64,000 nucleotides of DNA from Lysinibacillus xylanilyticus (GTDB taxonomy: Bacteria > Bacillota > Bacilli > Bacillales_A > Planococcaceae): the NCBI RefSeq assembly GCF_001708185.1, contig NZ_MDDN01000004.1, positions 186,001 through 250,000 on the forward strand, given 5' to 3'. The position numbers were made by a program, and so were the translations under genes. Shown here piece after piece: positions 53,757 to 62,973 of the stretch; the first letter of the stretch is position 1; each line of letters begins with the position of its first letter. Under the pieces are notes generated by a model that searched no databases, had not been told where the DNA came from, and saw only the letters and a program-made list of their open reading frames with translations.

Positions 53757-53795
53757 AAAAAACCTTTACTCTAGACGAAGAATAAAGGTTTTGTA
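53757..53795 (-). terminator. Expression-platform terminator of the cbiW riboswitch
   Basis: AAAACCTTTATTC/GAGTAAAGGTTTT hairpin followed by T residues on the minus strand, 36 nt before cbiW. B12 binding should favour it. Confidence 0.75.
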
Positions 53796-53877
53796 GAAGC
53801 CAAATTAAAACGAATATATACAGGTACTCGCTCTCGCTTCAACTTCTCCCTCCGAAAAGTTTGCATGCATTTATCAC

Positions 53878-54035
53878 AATAAGCAGGTTTCCTGACTTAA
53901 GCTTCCTTTTACTTTCGCGCCTTCCTAAGTTTTCACTAGTGGCATTTGCGATTTCATCAGCTATTACAGTAGCGGGGGCTGTATCGGATTTTCACCGATT
54001 TCCCTATTATCTCGAAAATATTCAAGCACTTATTG
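53878..54035 (-). promoter_or_regulatory. Cobalamin riboswitch controlling the biosynthesis operon
   Basis: Minus strand: GGGAAATCGGTGAAAATCCG, the ATACAGCCCCCGCTACTGTA segment, GCCACT(AG) B12-box-like motif, then GGAAGGCGCGAAAG and the closing AAGTCAGGAAACCTGCTT. This is the AdoCbl aptamer order. It lies head-to-head with a second riboswitch 440 nt away. Confidence 0.92.
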
Positions 54036-54065
54036 ATGTTTTATATGAAATTGTTTAACTTCTTT

Positions 54066-54111
54066 CAGCAAGTCTCCCACCTGTATAGGTGGTGAGATGA
54101 ATACGGGTTTT
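54066..54111 (+). repeat. CCCACCT-hairpin repeat, copy 1
   Basis: GTCTCCCACCTGTATAGGTG followed by GTGAGATGAATACGG. Copies at 54.75 and 57.65 kb share the hairpin and the AGANGA leader. It resembles the right-end hairpins of IS200/IS605-type elements, but no transposase gene is near. Confidence 0.5.
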
Positions 54112-54124
54112 TATTTTTCAGCAA

Positions 54125-54243
54125 GTGTCCAAACATCCGCTGAAAGAAGTTAAAGCCTCCGGCGGATGTCACGAAATCGGAAAGGAGTTCTTTGTGCAAG
54201 CACAAAGCCGATTCCGGACGCAATTATGCCGAGGCATAATTGA
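54125..54243 (-). repeat. Multi-hairpin interspersed element, copy 3
   Basis: Inverted relative to copies 1 and 2: AACATCCGCTGAAAGAAGTT first, TGTGCAAGCACAAAGCCGAT in the middle and AATTATGCCGAGGCATAATT last, facing the cbiM riboswitch. It sits between the two divergent riboswitches. Confidence 0.88.
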
Positions 54244-54467
54244 TTGTAATAGAAAACTGTCTCTATCATATCTTAATTTTTAAAAATTTCAATATTTCTT
54301 TCTCAAATTGTGACATTTTTATTAAAAATTCAGAGAAAACGCGAAATTTCTATCTGTATTTATCTGAATTTTCGACATTGACCTTTAATTCTAAAATTTT
54401 TATAAAAAGTATGGCATATATGTGGAAATTCATGTTACACTTTGTCGTGAAATCTCACAACTTCATA

Positions 54468-54692
54468 CTTTTTCGGTGCGAAGTGTATACCATTTCGCTT
54501 AAAAGGGAAGCCGGTTCAAGTCCGGCGCGGTCCCGCCACTGTACTAGGGAGTTTTATAGATCATGTCACTGTCCAAAGGATGGGAAGGCCTATAAAACGT
54601 TGAACTAAAGCCAGGAGACCTGCCGAAAAATATGTGATCGTTTCAACCTACGAGGATAGGTGTGCGGCTTAGCAGATTAAAATTTTATTTGC
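54468..54692 (+). promoter_or_regulatory. Cobalamin riboswitch controlling cbiMNQO
   Basis: Plus strand: GGTGCG near 54474, AAAAGGGAAGCCGGTTCAAG, GTCCGGCGCGGTCCCGCCAC (B12 box GCCACTGT), a long variable arm around CTATAAAACG, and AAGCCAGGAGACCTGCC. Complete AdoCbl aptamer. It stands upstream of cobalt transport genes, so both supply of metal and synthesis shut down when B12 is plentiful. Confidence 0.95.
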
Positions 54693-54701
54693 CTCTTTTA
54701 G

Positions 54702-54742
54702 CTATGCACTTTTCCAAAGTCGGAGAAGTGCTTTTTATTTTC
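54702..54742 (+). terminator. Expression-platform terminator of the cbiM riboswitch
   Basis: GCACTTTTCC/GGAGAAGTGC stem followed by TTTTTATTTT, about 160 nt before cbiM. Confidence 0.82.
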
Positions 54743-54747
54743 ATTCA

Positions 54748-54782
54748 GAAGAGACCCCATCTTATGGTGGTAGATGTTTACA
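54748..54782 (+). repeat. CCCACCT-hairpin repeat, degenerate copy 2
   Basis: AGAAGAGACCCCATCTTATG followed by GTGGTAGATG; weaker hairpin than the other two copies. Confidence 0.35.
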
Positions 54783-54813
54783 GATATAACCAAAACACCT
54801 CCTGAATGGAAAT

Positions 54814-54853
54814 AAAGCCTCCGGACGCAATTACGCCAAGGCGAAATTGATTT
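54814..54853 (+). repeat. Short copy of the interspersed element (copy 4)
   Basis: AAAGCCTCCGGACGCAATTA then CGCCAAGGCGAAATTGATTT. It joins the inner GCCTCCGG part straight to the end palindrome, as an internal-deletion derivative would. It is 46 nt before the cbiM start. Confidence 0.6.
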
Positions 54854-54899
54854 CGTTCGCACGCTACATTCGAAAAATATAATGTTAGGAGGAGAGATT

Positions 54900-55646
54900 T
54901 TGAAATTCTCACATTGGAAGCTTAGTTATTTCTTGTTGGCATTTTTACTTGTGCCAAATCGTGCATTTGCTATGCATATCATGGAGGGCTTTTTGCCGAT
55001 TGAATGGGCGATTTTTTGGTGGGTCTTATCGATTCCATTTATTATTTTAGGATTACGCTCTATTCGTAAAACCATTGATGAAAATCCTGAAACAAAAATG
55101 ATACTAGGTTTATCCGGTGCCTTCGCCTTTGTATTATCAGCCTTAAAAATCCCTTCTGTAACGGGGAGCTGCTCGCATCCGACAGGAGTTGGACTTGGGA
55201 CTGTTCTTTTTGGGCCACTAGCCATGAGTGTGATTGGGACAATCGTTTTATTATTCCAATCTTTACTTTTAGCACATGGCGGGCTTACAACATTAGGGGC
55301 AAATACATTTTCTATGGCAATTATTGGTCCTATTATTGCTTACTCTGTATTTAAAGGCGCACAAAAAATGGGGCTATCATTTTCAGTAGCTGTCTTTTTA
55401 GCAGCAATGCTTGGTGACTTAGGTACATATGTTGTTACATCTGTACAATTAGCTCTTGCCTTCCCTTCTGAAGTAGGAGGATTTATGGCATCATTCACAA
55501 AATTTGCTGGTATTTTTGCATTAACACAAATTCCGCTCGCGGTTAGTGAAGGAATTTTAACAGTGATTGTTATGAATTTCTTGAAAAAATATAATGTGAG
55601 CGAACTAAAAGCATTACGTGTTTTCTCAGCTAAGGAGGCACACTAA
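54900..55646 (+). CDS. cbiM: Cobalt ECF transporter, substrate-specific component
   Basis: Membrane protein that binds Co2+ and gives specificity to the CbiMNQO importer. About 248 residues: signal-like first helix, then [17 protein letters not shown] whose N-terminal Met-His after processing is the metal site in this family, and [20 protein letters not shown] plus [16 protein letters not shown]. An ATG 18 nt upstream overlaps the AGGAGGAGAG Shine-Dalgarno; the TTG at 54900 has ideal spacing and is used. Confidence 0.95.
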   Translation: MKFSHWKLSYFLLAFLLVPNRAFAMHIMEGFLPIEWAIFWWVLSIPFIILGLRSIRKTIDENPETKMILGLSGAFAFVLSALKIPSVTGSCSHPTGVGLGTVLFGPLAMSVIGTIVLLFQSLLLAHGGLTTLGANTFSMAIIGPIIAYSVFKGAQKMGLSFSVAVFLAAMLGDLGTYVVTSVQLALAFPSEVGGFMASFTKFAGIFALTQIPLAVSEGILTVIVMNFLKKYNVSELKALRVFSAKEAH

Positions 55647-55647
55647 A

Positions 55648-55920
55648 ATGAAAAAAAATTTACTGCTCTTGGCAATTGTTGTGTTTCTAGCTATCATTCC
55701 TCTATTTATCCAAAAGGGTGCAGAATTTGAGGGTGCTGATGGCCAAGCGGAAGCAGCAATTGGTGAAATTAACGCTGACTACGAACCATGGTTTGAAAGC
55801 ATTTGGGAGCCACCAAGTGGTGAAATTGAAAGCTTATTATTCGCTCTACAAGCTGCTATCGGCGCTGGATTTATCGGCTATTTCATCGGCTTTATGCGCG
55901 GCAAACATAAAGAAGGTTAA
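55648..55920 (+). CDS. cbiN: Cobalt transport protein CbiN
   Basis: 90 residues, two membrane helices (about 3-22 and 64-84) separated by a loop with FEGADGQAEAAIGEINADYE and PWFESIWEPPSGEIESLLF, the conserved CbiN core that helps load metal into CbiM. Starts 1 nt after cbiM at an ATG with AAGGAGG. Confidence 0.94.
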   Translation: MKKNLLLLAIVVFLAIIPLFIQKGAEFEGADGQAEAAIGEINADYEPWFESIWEPPSGEIESLLFALQAAIGAGFIGYFIGFMRGKHKEG

Positions 55921-55925
55921 ACGAT

Positions 55926-56696
55926 ATGTTACTCATTGATAAGTATGCTTATTTGAATAAGCTAGCGTCTGTTCATCCGCTAGAAAAAATGACGTTATCC
56001 TTAGGACTACTATTATTGTCGCTTATCATGAGAGATGAACGAATTTCACTCATTACATTTATTGTAATGAGTGCTTTTACCATTTTAAGCGCAAAAATCC
56101 CAGTTAAATATTATGCAAAACTTCTATTACTACCGGGATTTTTTTTACTTTCTAGTTTAGTATCCATATTAATTTCTATAGCCCCATCAACAAGCACGCT
56201 TCCTACCCATATTTGGTCATTTTCTATTAATGGTTGGACAATTTTTGTAGGGCGCGCGAGTATAGAAACAGCCCAGCAGCTTTTTTTCATCGTCCTTGGT
56301 AGCATTAGCTGTTTGTATTTTTTAATTCTTACAACATCAGTACAATCGATCTGCTATGTTCTACGACTATGGCGACTTCCCACTTTATTTGTAGAGTTAG
56401 TGGAACTAACGTATCGATTTATTTTTATTTTTTTAGACAGTATGCAAAAAATCCATCTTGCCCAGCAGGCTCGATTAGGTTACCGCTCCCCTATGCAATG
56501 GCTACGCTCAATTTCAATGCTAATTGCAGCTTTATTTGCCGAGATGTTCCAGCGAAGTTGTGAACTAAACAATGCAATGCAAGCACGCGGTGGAGAAACT
56601 GTCTATTGGCAGGAGAATTGTACCTATTGCATGAAAAACTGGCTAGGTATGGCTGTTATTTTTATTTCCCTTATCATTTATGGAGGTTTTTTCTGA
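55926..56696 (+). CDS. cbiQ: Cobalt ECF transporter T component
   Basis: 256 residues with about five helices. It has the EcfT coupling motifs, ARLGYRSP-like (QQARLGYRSPMQWLRS) and MQARGGETVYW (the A-R-G coupling box), which contact the ATPases. 5 nt after cbiN; its stop shares one base with the cbiO start (TGATG). Confidence 0.93.
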   Translation: MLLIDKYAYLNKLASVHPLEKMTLSLGLLLLSLIMRDERISLITFIVMSAFTILSAKIPVKYYAKLLLLPGFFLLSSLVSILISIAPSTSTLPTHIWSFSINGWTIFVGRASIETAQQLFFIVLGSISCLYFLILTTSVQSICYVLRLWRLPTLFVELVELTYRFIFIFLDSMQKIHLAQQARLGYRSPMQWLRSISMLIAALFAEMFQRSCELNNAMQARGGETVYWQENCTYCMKNWLGMAVIFISLIIYGGFF

Positions 56697-57532
56697 TGAC
56701 AGATTTATACTTTGAACTAAAACAATTATCCTACGCTTATGCAGATGGAACCCATGCTTTGACAGATATGACACTCCAAATTCCAAAGGGAAAAAAAATC
56801 GCTTTACTTGGTCATAATGGAGCTGGGAAGTCGACTTTATTTCAGCATTTAAATGGCATTTTAAAGCCTACCACTGGAAGTATATCCTTTTGTGGCGAAG
56901 AACTTAACTATAATAGAAAAGCATTAAAAGAATTGCGCCAACAGGTTGGTATTGTTTTTCAGGATGCAGACAACCAGCTTTTTTCAGGTACTGTTATGCA
57001 AGATATTGCGTTTGGACCTTTAAACCTTGGTTGGACAACTGAAAAAATTGAAGAGAAAATTGCATGGGCTGTTGCTCAAACTGAAGTTGAATCATTACTC
57101 GATAAACCGATCCATTTTTTAAGTGTTGGCCAGAAAAAACGTGTTGCAATGGCTGGAGTACTAGCGATGGAACCATCTGTTTTATTATTAGATGAACCAA
57201 CTGCTGGACTTGATAATTATTATGCTGCACAAGTTTTACAGTATTTAGCTAAATTAGAGAATGGTGAACGGACTATTTTACTGGCAACGCATGATATCCC
57301 ATTAGCTTATGAATGGGCAGACCAAATAATCGTGATGGAAGCTGGAAAAATCATTTATAATGGGGACCCTGTTGAGTTGTTCTTTCAAGAGCAATTGCTT
57401 GAACGGGCCCATCTCGAACGCCCATGGGTCTTTGAAATGGCGATTGCCTTGCAAAATAAGAAACTATTTGACAAAAACATTACAATGCCTCGTTCGAAGG
57501 AAGATTTACAAAGACTTATTGAGCAGCTTTAA
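56696..57532 (+). CDS. cbiO: Cobalt ECF transporter ATPase
   Basis: 278 residues. Walker A LLGHNGAGKSTLFQHL, Q-loop GIVFQDADNQLF, signature LSVGQKKRVAMAGVLAM, Walker B VLLLDEPTAGLD, switch His in LATHDIPLAYEW. Drives Co2+ uptake. A longer frame exists upstream in cbiQ, but the TGATG junction fixes the start at 56696. Confidence 0.95.
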   Translation: MTDLYFELKQLSYAYADGTHALTDMTLQIPKGKKIALLGHNGAGKSTLFQHLNGILKPTTGSISFCGEELNYNRKALKELRQQVGIVFQDADNQLFSGTVMQDIAFGPLNLGWTTEKIEEKIAWAVAQTEVESLLDKPIHFLSVGQKKRVAMAGVLAMEPSVLLLDEPTAGLDNYYAAQVLQYLAKLENGERTILLATHDIPLAYEWADQIIVMEAGKIIYNGDPVELFFQEQLLERAHLERPWVFEMAIALQNKKLFDKNITMPRSKEDLQRLIEQL

Positions 57533-57639
57533 GACGATGTTTTAAGGATGTAACATTTCTTGGACTATAGTTGTGTTTTTAGGCTCATCACCAAAAGTTG
57601 TGGATGACATTTATTAAGACGTAGGCCTTTTATCTTCAT

Positions 57640-57688
57640 TCAGTAGAAGACTCCCACCTCTGAAGGTAGTGAGATAAATACGGATGTG
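57640..57688 (+). repeat. CCCACCT-hairpin repeat, copy 3
   Basis: AGAAGACTCCCACCTCTGAA followed by GGTAGTGAGATAAATACGGA. Good match to the copy at 54.07 kb. cbiO itself has no strong terminator before this point. Confidence 0.5.
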
Positions 57689-57726
57689 GTTAATTGTTAA
57701 TATATTCTAATCATTTACTGAAATAG

Positions 57727-57800
57727 AGGAACTCAGTCTAAGAACGCCACGTCCTCAGTCGGAACGGAAATCAACCACACGTTATGGTGATGATCCATAG
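57727..57800 (-). repeat. CCATAACG interspersed repeat, copy 4
   Basis: Inverted copy: on the minus strand GGATCATCACCATAACGTGT then GGTTGATTTCCGTTCC, matching copy 3 over about 35 nt. The remaining bases up to the protease start hold its promoter; nothing else is seen. Confidence 0.65.
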
Positions 57801-57929
57801 ATTTTACATAAAGGAAAAATATAGATTGGTACTTTTGGAAAAATAACACCTTATTTACGAAACTTTTCTATCATTCATCCGTATTAGTATAGATGTGACT
57901 TATATTAAACACTCAAGGAGGTAATACAG

Positions 57930-60900
57930 TTGAAGAACTGGAAAAAGAAATCATTTGCTATAGTAGCATCTGCTGCACTAATGGTCCCTACTGCTTCTGC
58001 CTTTGCTGAAGCACCGCAAAAAGCAGAGAAGAACCCAGAGTCAGTGAAAGTAGCTAGCAATCAGAAACAAGCAGAAAAGAATCAAAAAGAATGGATTAGT
58101 AAGGATACAATTATCGTCAAGCATTCTGGTCTTGATAAGAATGTCCATAAAAAAATTGGCGCAAAAGTAATCCGCTCTATTCCTTCATTAGGTTACGATG
58201 TTATCCAACTTAACAAAGGAGTAACTTTAGAAAAAGCAGTTTCATATTATGCAAATCAAAAAGGGGTTAAAAATGTTTCCCCAAGTTACATGTATCATTC
58301 CTTTGGCAATGGCGGAGACCCAAAGAAAAATGATATGTATCATTTAAACTTACTTGAAATTGATAAGGCCCTAGAATTAGCAGGCAATAACGAAGTAAAA
58401 GTAGCGGTTATCGATTCTGGTGTGGATTTTAAACATCCAGATCTAAAATCTCAAGTGCTTCCACCTTATAATGCAGCAGCACCTGCCAATACTACTAATA
58501 CTGGTGATCACGGAACACACGTAGCAGGAATTATTGCTGCGGCAAAAGATAATGCTGTAGGAGGACATGGGGTTAATCCAAATGCCAAGATTCTTCCAAT
58601 TGATGTATTCAACGGAAAAGCTGGAGCCAATGATTTCGTCATTGCACAAGGTATCCTTTACGCTATTGAGCAAGGCGCTGATGTTATTAACATGAGTCTT
58701 GGTGGGTATGGACAATCTCCACTAATGAAAGATGCTGTTCAGAAAGCGATTGATCAAGGAATTACCGTTGTAGCGGCGGCTGGTAATGAATCGACAGATA
58801 ATTACTCCTTCCCTGCTTCTTACGAAGGCGTTATTAGCGTAGGTTCTACGAATGATAGAAACAAACTATCAAGCTATTCAAACTATGGCCCATCGGTTGA
58901 CCTAGTAGCTCCAGGTGAAGAAGTATACAGTACAGTTCATGATGAGAAAAAAGGATCTTCCTATGTAAAATTTAGTGGGACATCGATGGCTTCTCCTGTT
59001 GTTGCAGGTGTGGCGTCCCTATTAAAATCAAAATATCCAAATTTAAAGCCTCATGAAATAGAAGCTATTCTCGAAATGACGGCAAAAGATTTAGGTGAGA
59101 AGGACTATGATTTGACATATGGACATGGCCTTGTTAACCCTGTGAAAGCATTACAGTTTGATTTAAAAAATCTTCCTAAACAGTATTCGGAAACAACAGA
59201 TGAGCGTATGAAAAACGCAAAAGTCCTCAAAAAGAATACACTAAATACAGAAAAAGGTGAATTCAAGCAGCCGGACGAAAAGAAATGGTACAAGGTTGAT
59301 TTAGAAGCAAATGAATACGCACAACTGACACTAAAAGGTGCAAATAAATACGATTATGCATTTGATTTGTACTTCTACCCTGAAGGTCAAAATGGGAAAG
59401 CAGAACCAATCAACGTGAATGATGTTCGTATTGGAAAGCAAGAAGGATACCTATATAAAGCAGATCAAAAAGGAACCCTTCTTGTTGGCGTAAAGGATCA
59501 TAATGGCAGCTACGACTTAAAGGGTAAATCTAACTACATCTTCACAGCTCAAACAACTAAAGAATTACCAGTTGATTCATTAGAAATAGACAAAATGGAG
59601 AAAATTGCAAAATTCCCATTCAATACAGCAGGGAAAAACTATACCCTACTTTCTAAAGATCAGAAAAGTGACAAAGATTATTTTACATTTTCAGTAAAAG
59701 AACCAACGACACTGAAATTTGATTTATCTGGTATTCCAGGTGTTACAGCATCTATGGAACTTTATTTAAAAGAAGACTTAGATAATGTAGCAAAAGAACA
59801 AGTCGATACTGAGGAACCAGAAGAGGCCTATCCTCTCCAAGCATCCTACGGTATGGATAAAGGCGACGGAGTAAGCCTTATTGTCGATGCTATGCCTGAA
59901 GAAGAGTATGTACTAAGCGTATCTAATGAAAACGGAAACGACTTCTCGCTTGAAATGTTCTTTAGCGGCGGCATTGATACGAAAGAAAATGTAAGTGAAT
60001 CAATTATTCCTTACACGTTAACAGGAGCAGCCGTTACCCTTCCTAAAGATGAAGACGGACTTCCATTAATTGAGGAAATGCCAGAAGAAAATGGACAAAT
60101 GGATTCTGTACCTTTAGCTGAATCTAAAATAACAAAACGCAATGAAATAGATGATTTAATGAATATGTTCATGAATCCCGATGCTATGGAAAATCCAGAA
60201 GACGTGGATGCAATTATGAAGCATGCGATTCGTTTTGATATTGGTAAAGATCAAAAAGCATACTTCCAATCAGATTATGATAAAGATTACTTCTTATTTA
60301 AAGCCCAAGAAGATGGCATATATGGTTTCAACATTAAAAAAGGTATGAACCAAATGCCAGCTGGTACTGTATTTGAATATGATGAAGAAACAAAAGAATT
60401 ATTACCAGTTTCTTCATTAACAAATGATTTAGGGCTAATGGGTCTATTCCTTGGATCAACAAGTGATGAAAACGTTGCAAAGACAATTTCATTGAAAAAG
60501 GACAAAACCTACGTTGTAAAAGTAGGTAATTTTGGTGACCGTTCTTCTGAACCATATACACTTAAAACAAGTAAAGTGGCAGCTATTCCAGAAGGCTATA
60601 ATAAAGAAAATAATACAGAAAAAACAGCTCAAACGATTCAACCTGGTAACAACTATAAAGATTATCTAGTTTATCAAGATGATAGTGATTTCTACTATTA
60701 CAAGCAACAAGGCAAAGATGAAGTCATGAGTCTTCTTGTTTCTTCTGAACTACTTAAAAATGAACAGCTAGATAAATTACCTAAAGAGCTTCAAAATAAC
60801 TTAAAATTCACAGGTTCCATTATTGAAGACACAAATGGGAATATGCAAATTGATCCACAAGAAATGGCAACAGAAATTACATTTGGACAACCTGATAATA

Positions 60901-61427
60901 TCTTTGAATTACTACTTGGTATTTCAGGGACATCAGATGTAAATACTTCTTTCAAAGCGAAAAAGGATCGCGGTTATTTTATTGTTGTTAACGGAATGAA
61001 ACTTGGACAAGTATCAACTCAACCATATACATTAACGTTGTTTGATCATACAAAAGTAGATGAAGATGCAGATTCCAAGGTAGTGAATGGTATACCAACA
61101 AAACCATCTACACTTACGAAAAAAGACGACAAATGGGTAGCGACGCACTATCTAAATGCAGGTGTTCCATTTGGAGATAAAGACTATTTCGAATTTAATA
61201 ATGACCGCAAACGCGATGTGCTCTTCTCTCTACAAACAGAAAAAGCACTAGATGGCGTCATCCGTATTATTGATGCAAAAGGAAAAACAGTAGAAACCTT
61301 AGATCTTTACGGCGCAGAAGATGCTGAAGTAGGTACAGTTGAACTGGATGAAGGAACATACTTTATTGAAGTAAGTGAAGCTGACGGCAAAGCAAGTACA
61401 CAACCATATACACTTGAAATAAAATAA
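57930..61427 (+). CDS. Large secreted subtilisin-like serine protease
   Basis: 1165 residues. Sec signal peptide (cleavage near ASAFAEA, residue 28), inhibitor-I9-like propeptide (about 58-125), S8 catalytic domain (about 135-400) with Asp162 in VAVIDSGVDFKHPDL, His194 in GDHGTHVAGI, oxyanion Asn286 in AAAGNES and Ser352 in GTSMASPVVAG. The remaining 760 residues form about five beta-rich PPC-like modules, each with a (D/K)DYFxF strand and ending xxSxQPYTLxxx. There is no LPXTG or S-layer motif, so it is probably released. Start is TTG with AAGGAGG at 7-8 nt. Confidence 0.92.
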   Translation: MKNWKKKSFAIVASAALMVPTASAFAEAPQKAEKNPESVKVASNQKQAEKNQKEWISKDTIIVKHSGLDKNVHKKIGAKVIRSIPSLGYDVIQLNKGVTLEKAVSYYANQKGVKNVSPSYMYHSFGNGGDPKKNDMYHLNLLEIDKALELAGNNEVKVAVIDSGVDFKHPDLKSQVLPPYNAAAPANTTNTGDHGTHVAGIIAAAKDNAVGGHGVNPNAKILPIDVFNGKAGANDFVIAQGILYAIEQGADVINMSLGGYGQSPLMKDAVQKAIDQGITVVAAAGNESTDNYSFPASYEGVISVGSTNDRNKLSSYSNYGPSVDLVAPGEEVYSTVHDEKKGSSYVKFSGTSMASPVVAGVASLLKSKYPNLKPHEIEAILEMTAKDLGEKDYDLTYGHGLVNPVKALQFDLKNLPKQYSETTDERMKNAKVLKKNTLNTEKGEFKQPDEKKWYKVDLEANEYAQLTLKGANKYDYAFDLYFYPEGQNGKAEPINVNDVRIGKQEGYLYKADQKGTLLVGVKDHNGSYDLKGKSNYIFTAQTTKELPVDSLEIDKMEKIAKFPFNTAGKNYTLLSKDQKSDKDYFTFSVKEPTTLKFDLSGIPGVTASMELYLKEDLDNVAKEQVDTEEPEEAYPLQASYGMDKGDGVSLIVDAMPEEEYVLSVSNENGNDFSLEMFFSGGIDTKENVSESIIPYTLTGAAVTLPKDEDGLPLIEEMPEENGQMDSVPLAESKITKRNEIDDLMNMFMNPDAMENPEDVDAIMKHAIRFDIGKDQKAYFQSDYDKDYFLFKAQEDGIYGFNIKKGMNQMPAGTVFEYDEETKELLPVSSLTNDLGLMGLFLGSTSDENVAKTISLKKDKTYVVKVGNFGDRSSEPYTLKTSKVAAIPEGYNKENNTEKTAQTIQPGNNYKDYLVYQDDSDFYYYKQQGKDEVMSLLVSSELLKNEQLDKLPKELQNNLKFTGSIIEDTNGNMQIDPQEMATEITFGQPDNIFELLLGISGTSDVNTSFKAKKDRGYFIVVNGMKLGQVSTQPYTLTLFDHTKVDEDADSKVVNGIPTKPSTLTKKDDKWVATHYLNAGVPFGDKDYFEFNNDRKRDVLFSLQTEKALDGVIRIIDAKGKTVETLDLYGAEDAEVGTVELDEGTYFIEVSEADGKASTQPYTLEIK

Positions 61428-61438
61428 GTTGAAGGATT

Positions 61439-61476
61439 GTCCCCTAGATAATGAAATCTAGGGGATTTCTTTATCA
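61439..61476 (+). terminator. Terminator of the protease gene
   Basis: TCCCCTAGAT/ATCTAGGGGA stem followed by TTTCTTT. Confidence 0.82.
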
Positions 61477-61508
61477 TTATCGATTTCATCCATGTTAGGC
61501 GAATACTA

Positions 61509-61546
61509 AAAAAGCATCTCATCCGTGATGGATGAGATACCTCTTT
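61509..61546 (-). terminator. Terminator of the GNAT gene
   Basis: TATCTCATCC/GGATGAGATG stem with CTTTTTTAG on the minus strand. Confidence 0.8.
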
Positions 61547-61987
61547 TTAGCTAAAATACTTTACATAATTACAGTATTGATCTTGTTTCATATTAAGATT
61601 CTCATATAGCTTCCGTGCATGAACATTATCAGTTGCCGTTTGAAGCGTCACGTAGCGAGCATATTGCTGTTCACAATATTGAAATACCTTTTCCATCAAT
61701 GCCTTGCCCACCCCTTGGCCTCTAGCTTCTTCTTTTACATAAATATCATTTAATATATATGCACGCTGTAATGCAATGGACGAAAATGTCGGATATAATT
61801 GTGCAAAGCCAATTATATTTCCATTTTCTACAACTACAAAAATAATGGATTCTTTTAAGGCCATTCGTAATTGTAAAAATGCCTTCGCACTGCTTACATC
61901 TGACTCAATCCCATAAAACTGGCGATATTCATCAAAAAGCACTGTTAGCTCCTCTAGCTCATTCATTGTTGCTTGAAGTATTTCCAT
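61547..61987 (-). CDS. GNAT family N-acetyltransferase
   Basis: 146 residues. Motif A EEARGQGVGKALMEKVFQY (residues about 90-108) follows strand AYILNDIYVK; motif B is TDNVHARKLYENLNM. Single-domain enzyme; acceptor unknown. GGGGAGAATAGG precedes the ATG. Confidence 0.88.
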   Translation of the reverse strand: MEILQATMNELEELTVLFDEYRQFYGIESDVSSAKAFLQLRMALKESIIFVVVENGNIIGFAQLYPTFSSIALQRAYILNDIYVKEEARGQGVGKALMEKVFQYCEQQYARYVTLQTATDNVHARKLYENLNMKQDQYCNYVKYFS

Positions 61988-62121
61988 CCTATTCTCCCCT
62001 TGTGTCTACCCATGATCGTCTAAAATTATGAATCTAGTTTTCATTATAAAGGAAAAAATGGAATAAATAAAAGAATATCCATCCTATTCTAGCAAGGAGA
62101 TACTTTAGCACAGCTTTTCAT

Positions 62122-62272
62122 CTAAAACTTCGGAAACAATTTGCTCAATATGTCTTCAGGTTCTATTCCACCTATTGCGAATGCTTTGAGGTGCCCGTAT
62201 GTATTAGCAGGTTCCTTCTTTAAGAAAGATTTTTTAATGTATTTAAAGTTTTGTATCCTTATTATTTTAAAT
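62122..62272 (-). pseudogene. C-terminal remnant of an unrecognised gene
   Basis: A start-less frame of about 49 codons ends GHLKAFAIGGIEPEDILSKL then FPKF and stop. The last 30 residues look protein-like (EPANTYGHLKAF). It runs into the divergent DUF402 gene's upstream region, so its 5' part is lost. The rest of the 61988-62289 gap holds nothing clear. Confidence 0.3.
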
Positions 62273-62289
62273 GAGTTTGGAGGATTCGT

Positions 62290-62832
62290 ATGCTAAAAAG
62301 AAAGTTTGGAGACCGTTCACAATGGCAACGAGTTATAGAAAGAAAATATGGCCAGTCATACCTTGATTCTAAAGATTTTAAGGGTTATATCACTTTATTA
62401 AAAACAGTAAAAGTGACAGAACCCCTTTCCGTGAATTATGGAGAGAAAAGATTATGTATTGTCGATAATGGCTATATATGGTTGCAACAATTTCCTCTTG
62501 AGAAAAACCATGCAGTAACAACAATGTTTGATGCTAACGGAGAAATAATTCAATGGTATATTGATATTTGCAATAAAAACTCAATCGAAAATAATGTGCC
62601 TTGGATGGATGATTTATTTTTAGACCTCATTTTGTTGCCGTCAGGAGAGCTGATTGAAAAAGATGCTGATGAATTAGAAGAAGCTTATGTAGCTGGTATC
62701 ATTGATAAATCTCTTTATGAATTGGCATGGAACGAACTAAACAGTATAAAAAGAGATATAAGTAAAGGTGAATTTAAATTGGTTAATCTTTCTAAGCAGC
62801 ATAAGGAAATATTAGTAAATAAAATAAATTAA
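62290..62832 (+). CDS. DUF402 family protein
   Basis: 180 residues. WLQQFPLEKNHAVTTMFDAN, then QWYIDICNKNSIENNVPWMD and DLFLDLILLPSGE, is the DUF402 core with its conserved Asp residues, probably a metal-dependent phosphoesterase fold (compare the FAU-1/nucleoside diphosphatase relatives). GGAGGATTC precedes the ATG. Biological role unknown. Confidence 0.75.
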   Translation: MLKRKFGDRSQWQRVIERKYGQSYLDSKDFKGYITLLKTVKVTEPLSVNYGEKRLCIVDNGYIWLQQFPLEKNHAVTTMFDANGEIIQWYIDICNKNSIENNVPWMDDLFLDLILLPSGELIEKDADELEEAYVAGIIDKSLYELAWNELNSIKRDISKGEFKLVNLSKQHKEILVNKIN

Positions 62833-62852
62833 CTTTGGTTCTTCTCCTTACA

Positions 62853-62893
62853 AAACTCCATTTCGAAGTCATCTTTATTCAAAATGGAGTTTA
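62853..62893 (+). terminator. Terminator after the DUF402 gene
   Basis: AAAACTCCATTT/AAATGGAGTTT stem; long loop, modest T-run. Confidence 0.6.
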
Positions 62894-62973
62894 TATGTAT
62901 TGGCAGCTTATTAAGTTTTACGAGCACATTATATGTAACTTTTAGAACACTCTTTCAAATTGACTATCTAGCA

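Noticed and set aside
53861..54058. Small plus-strand frame over the left riboswitch
   Set aside because: Antisense of a structured RNA; no start signal.
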